A DNA stretch of 64,000 nucleotides from contig NC_046674.1 of NCBI RefSeq assembly GCF_003369915.1, positions 15,066,001 to 15,130,000 on the forward strand. Direction: 5' to 3'. The notes beneath the pieces are model-generated. The model ran no database searches. It was given only the letters and a program-made list of their open reading frames with translations, and was not told the DNA's origin. This stretch comes from Drosophila miranda (Eukaryota > Arthropoda > Insecta > Diptera > Drosophilidae). Position numbers and translations under genes: made by a program. Shown here one piece after another: positions 31,601 to 39,950 of this stretch; the first letter of the stretch is position 1, and each line of letters begins with the position of its first letter.

Positions 31601-34291
31601 CTCGCTGGCATCGACAACGGGCTCAGACTCTGAAGTTGTGGTTATCGTTGTAGAGGAGGAGGCGGACTGATTCGAGTCTCCACCTTCAACAGTGCTGCTG
31701 GACTCACTGGCATCGACAACAGGGTCAGACTCTGAAGATGTGGTGGTTGTTGTCGTTGTAGAGGAGGAGGACTGGTTCGAGTCTCCACCTTCAACGGTGC
31801 TGCTGGATTCGCTGGCATCGACAACGGGCTCAGACTCAGAAGTTGTGGTGGTTGTTGTCGTTGTAGAGGAGGATGCGGACTGATTCGAGTCTCCACCTTC
31901 AACAGTACTGCTGGACTCACTGGCATCGACAACAGGGTCAGACTCTGAAGTGGTGGTGGTTGTTGTCATTGTAGAGGAGGAGGCGGACTGATTCGAGTCT
32001 TCACTTTCAACAGTACTGCTGGACTCACTGGCATCGACAACGGGCTCAGACTCTGAAGTTGTGGTGGTTGTTGTCGTTGTAGAGGAGGAGGCGGACTGAT
32101 TCGAGTCTCCACCTTCAACAGTACTGCTGGACTCACTGGCATCGACAACAGGGTCAGACTCTGAAGTTGTGGTGGTTGTTGTCGTTGTAGAAGAGGAGGC
32201 GGACTGATTCGAGTCTCCACCTTCAACAGTGCTGCTGGACTCACTGGCATCGACAACAGGGTCAGACTCTGAAGTTGTGGTGGTTGTTGTCGTTGTAGAG
32301 GAGGAGGACTGGTTCGAGTCTCCACCTTCAACGGTGCTGCTGGACTCGCTGGCATCGACAACGGGCTCAGACTCTGAAGTTGTGGTTGTCGTTGTAGAAG
32401 AGGAGGCGGTCTGATTCGAGTCTCCATCTTCAACTGTACTGCTGGACTCACTGGCATCGACAACAGGGTCAGACTCTGAAGTGGTGGTGGTTGTTGTCGT
32501 TGTAGAGGTGGAGGACTGGTTCGAGTCTCCACCTTCAACGTTGCTGCTGGACTCGCTGGCATCGACAACGGGCTCAGACTCTGAAGTTGTGGTTGCCGTT
32601 GTAGAAGAGGAGGCGGACTGATTCGAGTCTCCGTCTTCACCTTCAACTGTACTGCTGGACTCACTGGCTTCGACAACAGGGTCAGACTCTGAAGTGGTGG
32701 TGGTTGTTGTCGTTGTAGAGGAGGAGGACTGGTTCGAGTCTCCACCTTCAACGGTGCTGCTGGACTCGCTGGCATCGACAACGGGCTCAGACTCTGAAGT
32801 TGTGGTTGTCGTTGTAGAAGAGGAGGCGGACTGATTCGAGTCTCCACCTTCAACTCTACTGCTGGACTCACTGGCATCGACAACAGGGTCAGACTCTGAA
32901 GTTGTGGTGGTTGTTGTCGTTGTAGAGGAGGAGGACTGGTTCGAGTCTCCACCTTCAACGGTGCTGCTGGACTCGCTGGCATCGACAACGGGCTCAGACT
33001 CTGAAGTTGTGGTGGTTGTTGTCGTTGTAGAGGAGGAGGCGGACTGATTCGAGTCTTCACCTTCAACAGTACTGCTGGACTCACTGGCATCGACAACAGG
33101 GTCAGACTCTGAAGTTGTGGTGGTTGTTGTCGTTGTAGAGGAGGAGGACTGGTTCGAGTCTCCACCTTCAACGGTGCTGCTGGACTCGCTGGCATCGACA
33201 ACGGGCTCAGACTCTGAAGTTGTGGTTGCCGTTGTAGAAGAGGAGGCGGACTGATTCGAGTCTCCACCTTCAACAGTACTGCTGGACTCACTGGCATCGA
33301 CAACAGGGTCAGACTCTGAAGTTGTGGTGGTTGTTGTCGTTGTAAAGGAGGAGGACTGGTTCGAGTCTCCACCTTCAACAGTGCTGCTGGACTCACTGGC
33401 ATCGACAATAGGCTCAGACTCTGAAGCAGACTGATTGCTTTCATCGTTGGATGTGGTGGTGGTTGTAGTCGTTGTAGAAGAAGAGGACTGATTCAAATCT
33501 CCACCTTCAACGGTGCTGCTGTACTCACTTGCATCGACAACGGGCTCAGACTCTGAAGCAGACTGATTGCTTTCATCGTTGGATGTTGTGGTGGCTGTAG
33601 TCGTTGTAGAAGAAGAGGACTGATTCGAGTCTCCACCTTCAACGGTGCTGCTGGACTCGCTGGCATCGACAACGGGCTCAGACTCTGAAGTTGTGGTGGT
33701 TGTTTTCTTTGTAGAGGAGGAGGACTGATTCGAGTCTCCACCTTCAAAAGTGCTGCTGGACTCACTGGTATCGACAACGGGCTCAGACTCTGAAGCAGAC
33801 TGATTGCTTTCATCGTTGGATTTTGTGGTGGTTGTTGTCGTTGTTGAGGAAGAGGAAAGACCAGAGCTTCCGTTGGTGGTGCTCGATTGGGTGACCCCAT
33901 TGTAGAGGTCTCTCAATGATCCCAGCAGATCTTTTTCATCGGAGGATGTTGTGGTGGTCGTGTCACTTGATTGGCTTGGATTGGTACCTAATTGGTGGAT
34001 AATTTGAGAACTTTGGTCTTGCACGGTAATTTGGTTTTTTCCGTTTGCACAATTCACATAGTTTGGGTTTCCCAAAAGTTCTCCGTCATGAAGAAGAATC
34101 AATTTTCCGAACAGCCTATCGAGTAGCCACAGCCGGATATCCTTTCGTATTTCTATGAGAGTTTGTCGAACACTTTCACAGCATGGCTGAGCTTTTATTT
34201 CCGGTGCACCCACTGCGGTTACGGGTAATGATGATTGGGACGCCGCGAGGGACAGTAAAGCGGCAAGAACCGCGACGTATATCAAGCGCAT
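22628..34291 (-). CDS. Giant secreted Ser/Thr-rich mucin-like repeat protein (3,887 aa)
   Basis: One uninterrupted ORF of 11.66 kb. Residues 1-19 are a signal peptide (MRLIYVAVLAALLSLAASQ). A short unique N-terminal domain follows, with a CC pair (QPCCESVRQTL) and one more Cys near residue 81. After a Ser/Thr linker come about 95-100 tandem units of 33-36 residues (roughly 33830 down to 23930), built as SES[E/D]PVVDASESSSTVEGG, then DSNQS, a Ser run and 5-8 Thr. The Thr/Ser runs are mucin-type O-glycosylation sites, and each NQS is an N-glycosylation sequon. The C-terminal ~350 residues are basic and Ser/Lys-rich, ending in a Trp/Gly/Arg/Tyr-rich tail (QYWWGGNRRW...). It is secreted; a salivary glue or mucous-coat role is inferred from composition and the TATA promoter. 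I do not recognise a named orthologue. The array is probably variable in copy number. Confidence 0.9.
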   Translation of the reverse strand: MRLIYVAVLAALLSLAASQSSLPVTAVGAPEIKAQPCCESVRQTLIEIRKDIRLWLLDRLFGKLILLHDGELLGNPNYVNCANGKNQITVQDQSSQIIHQLGTNPSQSSDTTTTTSSDEKDLLGSLRDLYNGVTQSSTTNGSSGLSSSSTTTTTTTKSNDESNQSASESEPVVDTSESSSTFEGGDSNQSSSSTKKTTTTTSESEPVVDASESSSTVEGGDSNQSSSSTTTTATTTSNDESNQSASESEPVVDASEYSSTVEGGDLNQSSSSTTTTTTTTSNDESNQSASESEPIVDASESSSTVEGGDSNQSSSFTTTTTTTTSESDPVVDASESSSTVEGGDSNQSASSSTTATTTSESEPVVDASESSSTVEGGDSNQSSSSTTTTTTTTSESDPVVDASESSSTVEGEDSNQSASSSTTTTTTTTSESEPVVDASESSSTVEGGDSNQSSSSTTTTTTTTSESDPVVDASESSSRVEGGDSNQSASSSTTTTTTSESEPVVDASESSSTVEGGDSNQSSSSTTTTTTTTSESDPVVEASESSSTVEGEDGDSNQSASSSTTATTTSESEPVVDASESSSNVEGGDSNQSSTSTTTTTTTTSESDPVVDASESSSTVEDGDSNQTASSSTTTTTTSESEPVVDASESSSTVEGGDSNQSSSSTTTTTTTTSESDPVVDASESSSTVEGGDSNQSASSSTTTTTTTTSESDPVVDASESSSTVEGGDSNQSASSSTTTTTTTTSESEPVVDASESSSTVESEDSNQSASSSTMTTTTTTSESDPVVDASESSSTVEGGDSNQSASSSTTTTTTTTSESEPVVDASESSSTVEGGDSNQSSSSTTTTTTTSSESDPVVDASESSSTVEGGDSNQSASSSTTITTTSESEPVVDASESSSTVEGGDSNQSSSSTTTTTTTTSESDPVVDASESSSTVEGGDSNQSASSSTTITTTSESEPVVDASESSSTVEGGDSNQSSSSTTTTTTTTSESDPVVDASESSSTVEGGDSNQSSSSSTTITTTSESEPVVDASESSSTVEGGDSNQSSSSTTTTTTTTSESDPVVDASESSSTVEGGDSNQSSSSSTTITTTSESEPVVDASESSSTVEGGDSNQSSSSTTTTTTTTSESDPVVDASESSSTVEGGDSNQSASSSTTTTTTTTSESEPVVDASESSSTVEGGDSNQSSSSTTTTTTTTSESDPVVDASESSSTVEGGDSNQSSSSSTTITTTSESEPVVDASESSSTVEGGDLNQSSSSTTNTTTSESEPVVDASESNSTVEGGDSNQSSSSTTTTNTTTSESDPVVDASESSSTVEGGDSNQSSSSSTTITTTSESEPVVNASESSSTVEGGDSNQSSSSTTTTTTTTSESDPVVDASESSSTVEGGDSNQSSSSTTTTTTTTSESEPIVDASESSSTVEGGDSNQSSSSTTTTTTTSSESDPVVDASESSSTVEGGDSNQSSSSTTTTTTTTSESDPVVDASESSSTVEGGDSNQSASSSTTITTTSESEPVVDASESSSTVEGGDSNQSSSSTTNITTSESEPVVDASESNSTVEGGDSNQSSSSTTTTTTTTSESDPVADASESSNTVEGGDSNQSASSSTTTTTTTTSESEPVVDASEYSSTVEGGDLNQSSSSTTTTTTTASESDPVADASESSNTVEGGDSNQSASSSTTTTTTTTSESEPVVDASEYSSTVEGGDLNQSSSSTTTTTTTASESDPVVDASESSSTVEGGDSNQSASSSTTATTTSESEPVVDASESSSTVEGGDSIQSASSSTTTTTTTTSESDPVVDASESSSTVEGGDSNQSASSSTTTTTTTTSESDPDVDASESSSTVEGGDSNQSASSSTTTTTTTTSESDPVVDASESSSTVEGGDSNQSASSSTTATTTSESEPVVDASESSSTVEGGDSIQSASSSTTTTTTTTSESDPVVDASESNSTVEGGDSNQSSSSTTTTTTTTSKSDPVVDASESSSTVEGGDSNQSASSSTTTTTTTTSESEPVVDASESNSTVEGGDANQSSSSTTTTTTTTSESEPVVDASEYSSTVEGGDSIQSASSSTTTTTTTTSESEPVVDASEYSSTVEGGDSIQSASSSTTTTTTTTSESEPVVDASESNSTVEGGDTNQSSSSTTTTTTTTSESEPVVDASEYSSTVEGGDSIQSASSSTTTTTTTTSESEPVVDASEYSSTVEGGDSIQSASSSTTTTTTTTSESDPVVDASESSSTVEGGDSNQSASSSTTTTTTTTSESDPVVDASGSSSTVEGGDSNQSSSSTTTTTTTTSESDPVVDASGSSSTVEGGDSNQSSSSTTTTTTTTSESDPVVDASGSSSTVEGGDSNQSSSSTTTTTTTTSESDPVVDASESSSTVEGGDSNQSASSSTTTTTTTTSESDPVVDASGSSSTVEGGDSNQSSSSTTTTATTTSESEPVVDASESSSTVEGGDLNQSSSSTTNTTTSESEPVVDASESNSTVEGGDSNQSSSSTTTTTTTTSESEPVVDASESSSIVEGGDLNQSSSSTTNITTSESEPVVDASESNSTVEGGDSNQSSSSTTTTTTTTSESDPVADASESSSTVEGGDSNQSASSSTTTTTTTSSESEPVVDASEYSSTVEGGDSNQSSSSTTTTTTTASESDPVVDASESSSTVEGGDSNQSASSSTTATTTSESEPVVDASESSSTVEGGDSIQSASSSTTTTTTTTSESDPVVDASESSSTVEGGDSNQSASSSTTTTTTTSSESDPVVDASESSSTVEGGDSNQSASSSTTTTTTTTSESDPVVDASESSSTVEGGDSNQSASSSTTTTTTTTSESEPVVDASEYSSTVEGGDSNQSSSSTTTTTTTASESDPVVDASESSSTVEGGDSNQSASSSTTATTTSESEPVVDASESSSTVEGGDSIQSASSSTTTTTTTTSESDPVADASESSSTVEGGDSNQSASSSTTTTTTTSSESDPVVDASESSSTVEGGDSNQSASSSTTTTTTTTSESDPVVDASESSSTVEGGDSNQSASSSTTTTTTTTSESEPVVDASESSSTVEGGDLNQSSSSTTNTTTSESEPVVDASESNSTVEGGDSNQSSSSTTTTNTTTSESDPVVDASESSSTVEGGDLNQSASSSTTTTTTTTSESEPVVDASESNSTVEGGDSNQSSSSTTTTTTTTSESDPVFDASEFNSTVEGEDSNQSSSSTTTTTTTTSESDPVVDAIESSSTVEGGDSNQSASSSTTTTTTTTSESEPIVDASESSSTVEGGDSNQSASSSTTTTTTTASESDPVVDAIESSSTVEGGDSNQSASSATTTTTTTTSESDPVVDASDSSSTVEGGDSNQSSSSTTTTTTTTSESEPVVDASESSSTVEGGDLNQSSSSTTTTTTTTSNDESNQSASESDPAVDAGESGSTVVGEDSSQSSSSTTTKTTTASESDPVVDASESSSSVEGGDSNQSSSSTTTTTSTSNDEKDKSSSSSDPGVYSRTSKKGGSSSQSSSTTTTITTSSSGNTPTSSSSKPVVNVSQSSSTKGNGGSKKSSSTKTTTITTSINGKPVVDASQGSTVVNGGKSSSTSSKTTKTYTSSSSRIPEKNRKSSSTTSKTTKTYSSSSSGVPKALQKSSSSESAPTSLSDVPKSNGKSGSTSSKTTTTYTSSSLKVPKTKTSYSWSSSSKKISNGGKAYGVPVPGSTTGKSGSGSRKAWSKRSTTQITSQPATDASSIDGGSNSWSKLIKRATPGSLTEDETSGRGIGSRGSHSWSQRSGFSGDSSDLTGSADFRARFGRDRNGRNELPNSGNQGSRSWTKTSSEANENDTENADDNVASEDNSEDMKNVQESSSGDETSDQAGSLQGSGQYPGQYWWGGNRRWVGARPNWRYGWRPYGSGWGGWNNRYQKSWTA
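23930..33830 (-). repeat. Tandem coding array, 99-108-bp units
   Basis: About 9.9 kb of head-to-tail units lie within the mucin ORF. Unit length varies only in multiples of three (33, 34, 35 or 36 codons), through the number of Ser and Thr codons. Two unit types, SESEP...SSSST and SESDP...SASSST, often alternate, giving a 69-codon (207-bp) higher-order repeat. Edge units carry an extra SNDESNQSASES segment that interior units lack. Confidence 0.93.
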
Positions 34292-34354
34292 GGTCGTCTA
34301 GGAGACCAAGAGTCAGATCTACTAGATCTGTTAGCCGAATTGGAGGTTCACCGT

Positions 34355-34363
34355 CTTTTATAC
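34355..34363 (-). promoter_or_regulatory. TATA box of the mucin gene
   Basis: GTATAAAAG on the minus strand lies 64-72 bp upstream of the mucin ATG, a textbook TATA box. The expected start site is near 34331, leaving a leader of about 40 nt. Strong TATA boxes with short leaders are typical of fly glue, cuticle and other high-output secreted-protein genes. Confidence 0.75.
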
Positions 34364-34769
34364 CTTAACCTGGGGAACAGATCAGCGATCCCATTATATT
34401 TCGGCTGTTTGCGTAGATGCTTTTGTGGGGCTTGCAAAAATTTCAATTGTTCAAAAACATTTGGTATTTCTATTGTTGCCAAAAAAAATGTATAACAAAA
34501 ACTGAATAAACTGTCTGAACTAAACTATGGATTAAAGTCAATACCTTTTAAAAATTAATAAAACAACTGTGCAAAATATTTGCTCGTAGCTTGGATTAAA
34601 CAATTGTTAGATCTTTGACTCGACGTAAATCGCTCGCTCGTGGCAGGGCCATACGTCAGAGCTGCAGGAGCCGATTGCCTCACATAGTCTTTCTTTGGCA
34701 AAGACAAATATAAAATTTCTGCAAAAATTCAGTTACAATACAGCAGCGAAATAGTTCCAATTGTGATTA
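34364..34769. other. Spacer between the mucin promoter and the reductase 3' end
   Basis: AT-rich sequence with no ORF or motif I can name. It must contain the proximal control region of the mucin gene. Confidence 0.5.
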
Positions 34770-34775
34770 TTTATT
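34770..34775 (-). terminator. Poly(A) signal of the CG6084-like gene
   Basis: AATAAA on the minus strand, 78 bp beyond the stop codon of the last reductase exon. Confidence 0.65.
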
Positions 34776-34852
34776 CATACGGTTTAACATTAGGTGTTTG
34801 TGTAACAAATTAAATTTTAAAAGTGTAGCACTGGGTCGGCACCTCTTGCCAA

Positions 34853-37800
34853 CTAGTATTCATCATTCTCAAAGGGATGGTGGGGATGTCCGTAAACGCT
34901 GTAAAATATTAGAGAAAACGTAATTAAAAGTTGATTCAAGAAATTAAATTAAGAAGATTTTGGTTAGCACTCTCCAAAAGAGATAACAGCCTTACGGTTA
35001 AGCGCATAAAACATACGAGCAGATTGTTAGGCTACAACTATGTTCAAGCTCTCAAATTAGTTCAAATAAATCAAGAACATCAAATAAAAGCAGGTAAAAA
35101 GTCAAGCGGGGGAAATACATTTTTTGGTAAACAGAAATTAACTGAGGGGTGAAGGAGAAGGCACTGAAAGAATTTAAATAAACATACGCATACACCAGAT
35201 ATCTGTTTACAAAGATTTGCCTTGAATGTCGATCGTTGTTAGTCTTGCAATATTATTTGGTTTCAATGTGTATTATTTCATAATAAGTATTTTTTGTATT
35301 TTCTGTTGACATTGGTTTCATTTCGCTTAAAACTCGTCGTGAAATGGGTAGTATTTATGACAACCAGCCTCTCTAAATAAATATAAACAATAATTGGAAT
35401 AAAAATATTGAAATAATTGTGTGCATGTGTACGAGTATTATGCAAATGAAAATCTGTTTTTTATAATTAAAATAATAGTCGTTAACCTGAGTAAGTCAAT
35501 AGCTATAGAACTTCTAGATTTCGAGGGGATATACATAAATTCATTAATATGCAGTGAAAAATCTTTACGACCGATTGATCCCCTTGCAGTCAAGTAAGTG
35601 GCAACAAGATGGTTTTACAGATGGACAGTCGGATAGATTTTATATTATCCTTTTAATATTTCTTTGACAAAAGACAGCACGACTAAAACTTTTCTTAAAA
35701 CATAACCTGATACTTTTTAAATAAGGAATACATTAATTACTCACTTGAGCAAAGGCACAAGACGACCATTGCAATCGAAGCTTTCGATTATTTCGATTTC
35801 TTCAGGGGTCAAAACGAAATCAAAGACCTGGAAGTTCGACTCGATGCGCTCCTTGGTCACTGACTTGGGAATAACGATGTTTGCGCGCTGGACCTGGTAG
35901 CGGATGAGAATCTGTCCAGGTGTCTTCTTCTTCTTTTCAGCAATCTCCTTAATCTATAAAATAAATGAAAAATATGATATTGACGGTATATTGAGAACAA
36001 ATCAAATGCACTCGCAAGTACCTTAGGCTCCTCTAGAATCACTGGATCGCCAGACTTGGCCCAGGGACGGTTGGGCGATCCCAGTGGACTGTATGCGGTA
36101 ATAGTAATATCGCGAGACTTACAGAAATCAATGAGCTTCTTTTGTGTCAGATACGGGTGGCACTCAATCTGATTGGTTGCCGGAGGGATTTTGGCCACAT
36201 CCAGGACGCGCTGGATCTGCTTCTTGTTGAAATTGGAGACGCCAATGGACTTGACGAGACCATCCTGCACCAGTTTCTCCATTGCCTTCCAGGTATCTAC
36301 ATAATCGACTGGCGAGAACAAGGTCTTGCCTTCCTTATCGGCTGGGAAGAGGTCGCAGCCCTCCTTGTAGCCCATTGGCCAGTGGATCAAGTACAAGTCG
36401 ATGTACTTCAATTTTAACGCTTCCAATGTGTTCTCACAGGCGTTTCGGACCAAGTCCGGGCGGTGGAAAGTATTCCACAGCTTGCTGGTAATGAACAGCT
36501 CCTCTCTGCAAGCCAGACACGTGTCATGATAAAAAGCATGCCCAAAATGAACTCAATTGCGTACTTACCGCTTCACAACTCCCTCCTTGATCTTAGCTTC
36601 GATGCCAGCACCGACCTCATCTTCGTTCTGGTAGACGTGGGCACAGTCAATGTGCCGGTACCCAGCGTCAATGGCCACTTTCACAGCTTCAGTCACCTGA
36701 CCTTTGGGGCTCTAAAAAGAGGAACATATAGTTGGCATAATTATGACAAGGCTCATTTGGATCGGTGTAATAGTAATTTGCTAATTGATCGACCATTTTT
36801 CACGAGTCTATCACAATAATATATTTATTTGCAATATCATCTCAATAAGAAAGGAAGGTCTTTGAAAGTACAAACAATATCGCACTGTTCTTCTTCTATT
36901 GGGTACGTCATCGTGGCGAAATTAAAGTTCTAGATGGAATTTCGCAATCCTAATCGTTGCTGAGAAAACTATCAGTAACTATCAGGGGCTTGATTTAGAA
37001 ATCGAATTATATGTGCGTTTTTCCTATCTGACATTTGACGTCACTTATCAGCAAAAGTGCTCCCTATATTAAGTAATTATGTCCAAATATTCAGCTCTTT
37101 TCTGTTCAATTAATTAGGGATAGACATACTCGTATAAGAATGATAGATGACAAGCTGGTGCTTTGGGAATCGGATCTGTTCGTACTGCTATTTAATTTAG
37201 CTAGCAGACTAGATTTAATTTATGGCTTGAACTATTTCCATCATATACACATATGCACATCTGTATGTCTGTGTGTACATACGATTATCTCTATTCGGTA
37301 CAAAAATTTGTATACTAAAATGATAAGAGCTTTTTTAACCAACTTAATAATTGCCTTACAATAATCGTGCTGAAATATATTCATAATCTAATGAATACTT
37401 CCCTTTTTTACACGATCGATCTGTAAAAGTATTAACTAAAAACTGCGCTTTCCTGTCTTGTTTGGATTATTTTAAGTTAAAAAATATATAAAAATGGTAA
37501 TCGGTTAAAAATACGTTTTCTATTTAAAGGAGGCTTGTCTTAGACGATTTTCAGATCTAGGTCTCTAAAATCCCCCGTTGTCTCACTTAACCAAAATCTT
37601 TTACAAAACATTATCAATCAGAAAAGATCAATCCGAGATAAGAATTTTTATCAACTTCTGGCCCACCTCAAAAGGTTTGTAGACTTAAGATGTGTGGCAC
37701 AACAACCAATGTATGGTATGGAGTGATGTGGCAGAATTTTGATTAAAATTTCCACTGTCTTTAAATGGACAAGAGGTCACCTTGACAGAAGTAACACAAA

Positions 37801-39143
37801 GTTTGTAAACTCCAGAGCTGATTGAAATTGATTTGAAAGCATTTAACATTTGTACATGCATACATATGGTATTAACATATAAATCTAGGTCACTAACAAT
37901 GGAAAATTTCCAAATTGCTTAGTTGGAAGATTAGACGATTTGTAAGTATTATTACTTAGTATTCGTAACTGATATAATCTATACATGCATATGTATTCAT
38001 ATGTATGTATATGTACATAGAATAGCCGGCTAAACATAACCGGCAAAACTATCAGCAAAACGACGCGTGTTGAGCTTTTTCATTTGCTATCAGAGAAAAA
38101 TTGGAATTTAGAAGAGAAAATATGGGAAGTCGTGGGCAGCGGAAAACTACTTAACTAAAATGCATACAAAGGCAGACACATACATATGTATGTATGTGAG
38201 TGAATATATTCGAACATATGTATAAGTATATGCAACTGTAGATTAATTGGTGCAGTTATCAACTATTTACTTACGCCCCAAGTGCCCAGACCGAGAATGG
38301 GAATCTCGTGGCCATTGTTGAATTTCACGTTTGGTACTTTAGAAGCCATGGTACTCTTTGCTAGCTTTTCTTGGTTACTTTTCAAGGATTACAAAATTAT
38401 AATAATAATACACAAACGCCACTACTAAAAGACTGAATAATGCGGCACAGCTATTCGCACATTTATACAATCCAGAAGCTTTTGCGCGGTGAATTTATGC
38501 ATGAGAGTACCCAATCATCGGTACTATCGTATGAAATCCGTCACTGAGGCCCAGGCCAGGGCTGCATGCGGGTGCACAGCTGTGTGATCGCAGCCGTTCA
38601 GTTTAAATGTTTACATATCAGCGGGCCGGAGGGAGACGGTCAGAGACGAATCATAGGTAAAATAAGAATTGAAAGCCATATGAACCATCTTGGTATTGTA
38701 TTTTGCTTTTTGCTCTTAGGCTCTTTACCGCCCGATAAGCACACAATTGTAACTTAATCATTATAAAAGTAATACATTTTTCTAATTAATTTGGATCAGT
38801 GGATGATAAGCACACCGCAAATATTTTACCCCAGCTGTGGAATGCTTCGAAAAATGTATTAGGATATCAATTGCACTTACCAACCAAGTTCCAAGTCCAA
38901 TCAGAGGCATTTCTTTTCCGTCCGCCAAAATGGCTTTGGGTACTTTGCTGACTTTCGTTTGGCACCTGATAACAAAAATGAACGCTTAAAAGACCCCTTT
39001 TTCATCCTCTTATGCTATGTTACCTACCACATAAAACGCTCGGGCTTGCAATAATTTCTGATGTTCATCATTGTTTTTGGATTATGTTGGCCAATAGCAC
39101 TAGCCAGGCGCAAACCAAACATGGGCTTGAATACACGTATCAT
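34853..39143 (-). CDS. CG6084: Aldo-keto reductase (aldose-reductase type), two alternative N-termini
   Basis: An NADPH-dependent carbonyl/aldose reductase of the AKR1 family. Shared exons are 36711-36569, 36505-36022, 35953-35745 and 34898-34853. The short form starts in 38349-38275 (318 aa); the long form starts in 39143-39028 plus 38965-38881 (360 aa). All junctions keep frame. In the short form the catalytic tetrad is Asp47, Tyr52, Lys81 and His114, a uniform +4 offset from human AKR1B1 (43/48/77/110). Other marks are [31 protein letters not shown] and IPKSV. The C-terminus HPFENDEY matches the family's end. The long N-terminus is rich in Arg, Lys and hydrophobics with no acidic residue in its first 30, so it may target mitochondria. 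The short form is expected to be cytosolic. The last intron holds no gene. Confidence 0.95.
36712..38274 (-). other. Intron 1 of the CG6084-like gene
   Basis: AT-rich intron between the short-form first exon and the shared second exon, with scattered TACATA microsatellite-like runs near 37980-38020 and 38180-38225. I see no nested gene. Confidence 0.8.
38431..38467 (-). promoter_or_regulatory. TATA/Inr promoter of the short reductase transcript
   Basis: On the minus strand TATAAAT (38467-38461) lies about 33 bp upstream of a consensus initiator TTCAGTC (Inr A at 38434), and 85 bp before the short-form ATG at 38349. This gives the short form its own promoter, independent of the long form upstream. 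Confidence 0.65.
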
Positions 39144-39950
39144 TGTTTGTTGGTTTTGTAGATACACCAGATATATATATTACTTATATTTGAGTAGAAA
39201 TTCGATTGAGTACACGTTCAAAATAGAAAGTCCAATGGTTACTTTGTTTCTAAGGAACGTCTTATTTTCCATTTAATATTTCTTTTCGTCATCGGGAGAG
39301 ACCTACGAATCGAACGTCATCCAGACGCACGATTGTTGTCTTTGCCAATAATTTAAAAACATTTTTAAAATAAAACGAAATAAAATAAAAAGCTTTGCTT
39401 ATCGCACAAAAATATCGAACCTTTGTCACTCTACAAATATATTATCAACAAATCGGTATTCCTGGTATTTTCTATCGGACTGTGTGGAAAACGCGCCATA
39501 CTTGATATCAATAATAATGTTTGAATGTACTTTTATGTTAAAGTTCGGTATTTCTAATCAATTAATTATTCCTGAACGTTCTGAACGGAAATAAAATTAG
39601 CTTCATAAGTCAACTTATTCTGGGAATCATGTATTTACCTCATGAAGTTGTCCACGAGCCAGAATCAGCATATAAACAGGGAAGAGTTTTTGCAATAAAT
39701 AACTTTTAATGGTTCCGAGCTGCATGATAGGCTGTATATGGTACATATTAACATGTTCTGTTATACATTTTAAAAAGTGTGACAGATGTTTTTTAACAGT
39801 AACTCCTGCGAGTCCAGGGGAATATGCCAAATGTGAAGTAATAACTTTTTCTAATTAAAATATTTCCTGATTAGCTGATGAGAGGATCGACTTCTGTATT
39901 CGTTGCCCTCGCTTCCTTAGAACGAAGAACGCAATCTATTTGTCTTTGTT

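Noticed and set aside
24199-33444. Long alternate-frame proteins (up to 724 codons) and Val/Glu-rich plus-strand frames over the mucin array
   Set aside because: They are shadows of a repeat whose length is a multiple of three. Only the 3,887-codon frame has a signal peptide, a promoter and unique ends.
23930-33830. Regular repeat-spacer pattern resembling a CRISPR-like array
   Set aside because: Units are contiguous coding repeats with no unique spacers, in a eukaryotic genome.
39061-39276. 71-codon plus-strand frame
   Set aside because: Antisense of the alternative reductase first exon, which splices in frame to the core enzyme.
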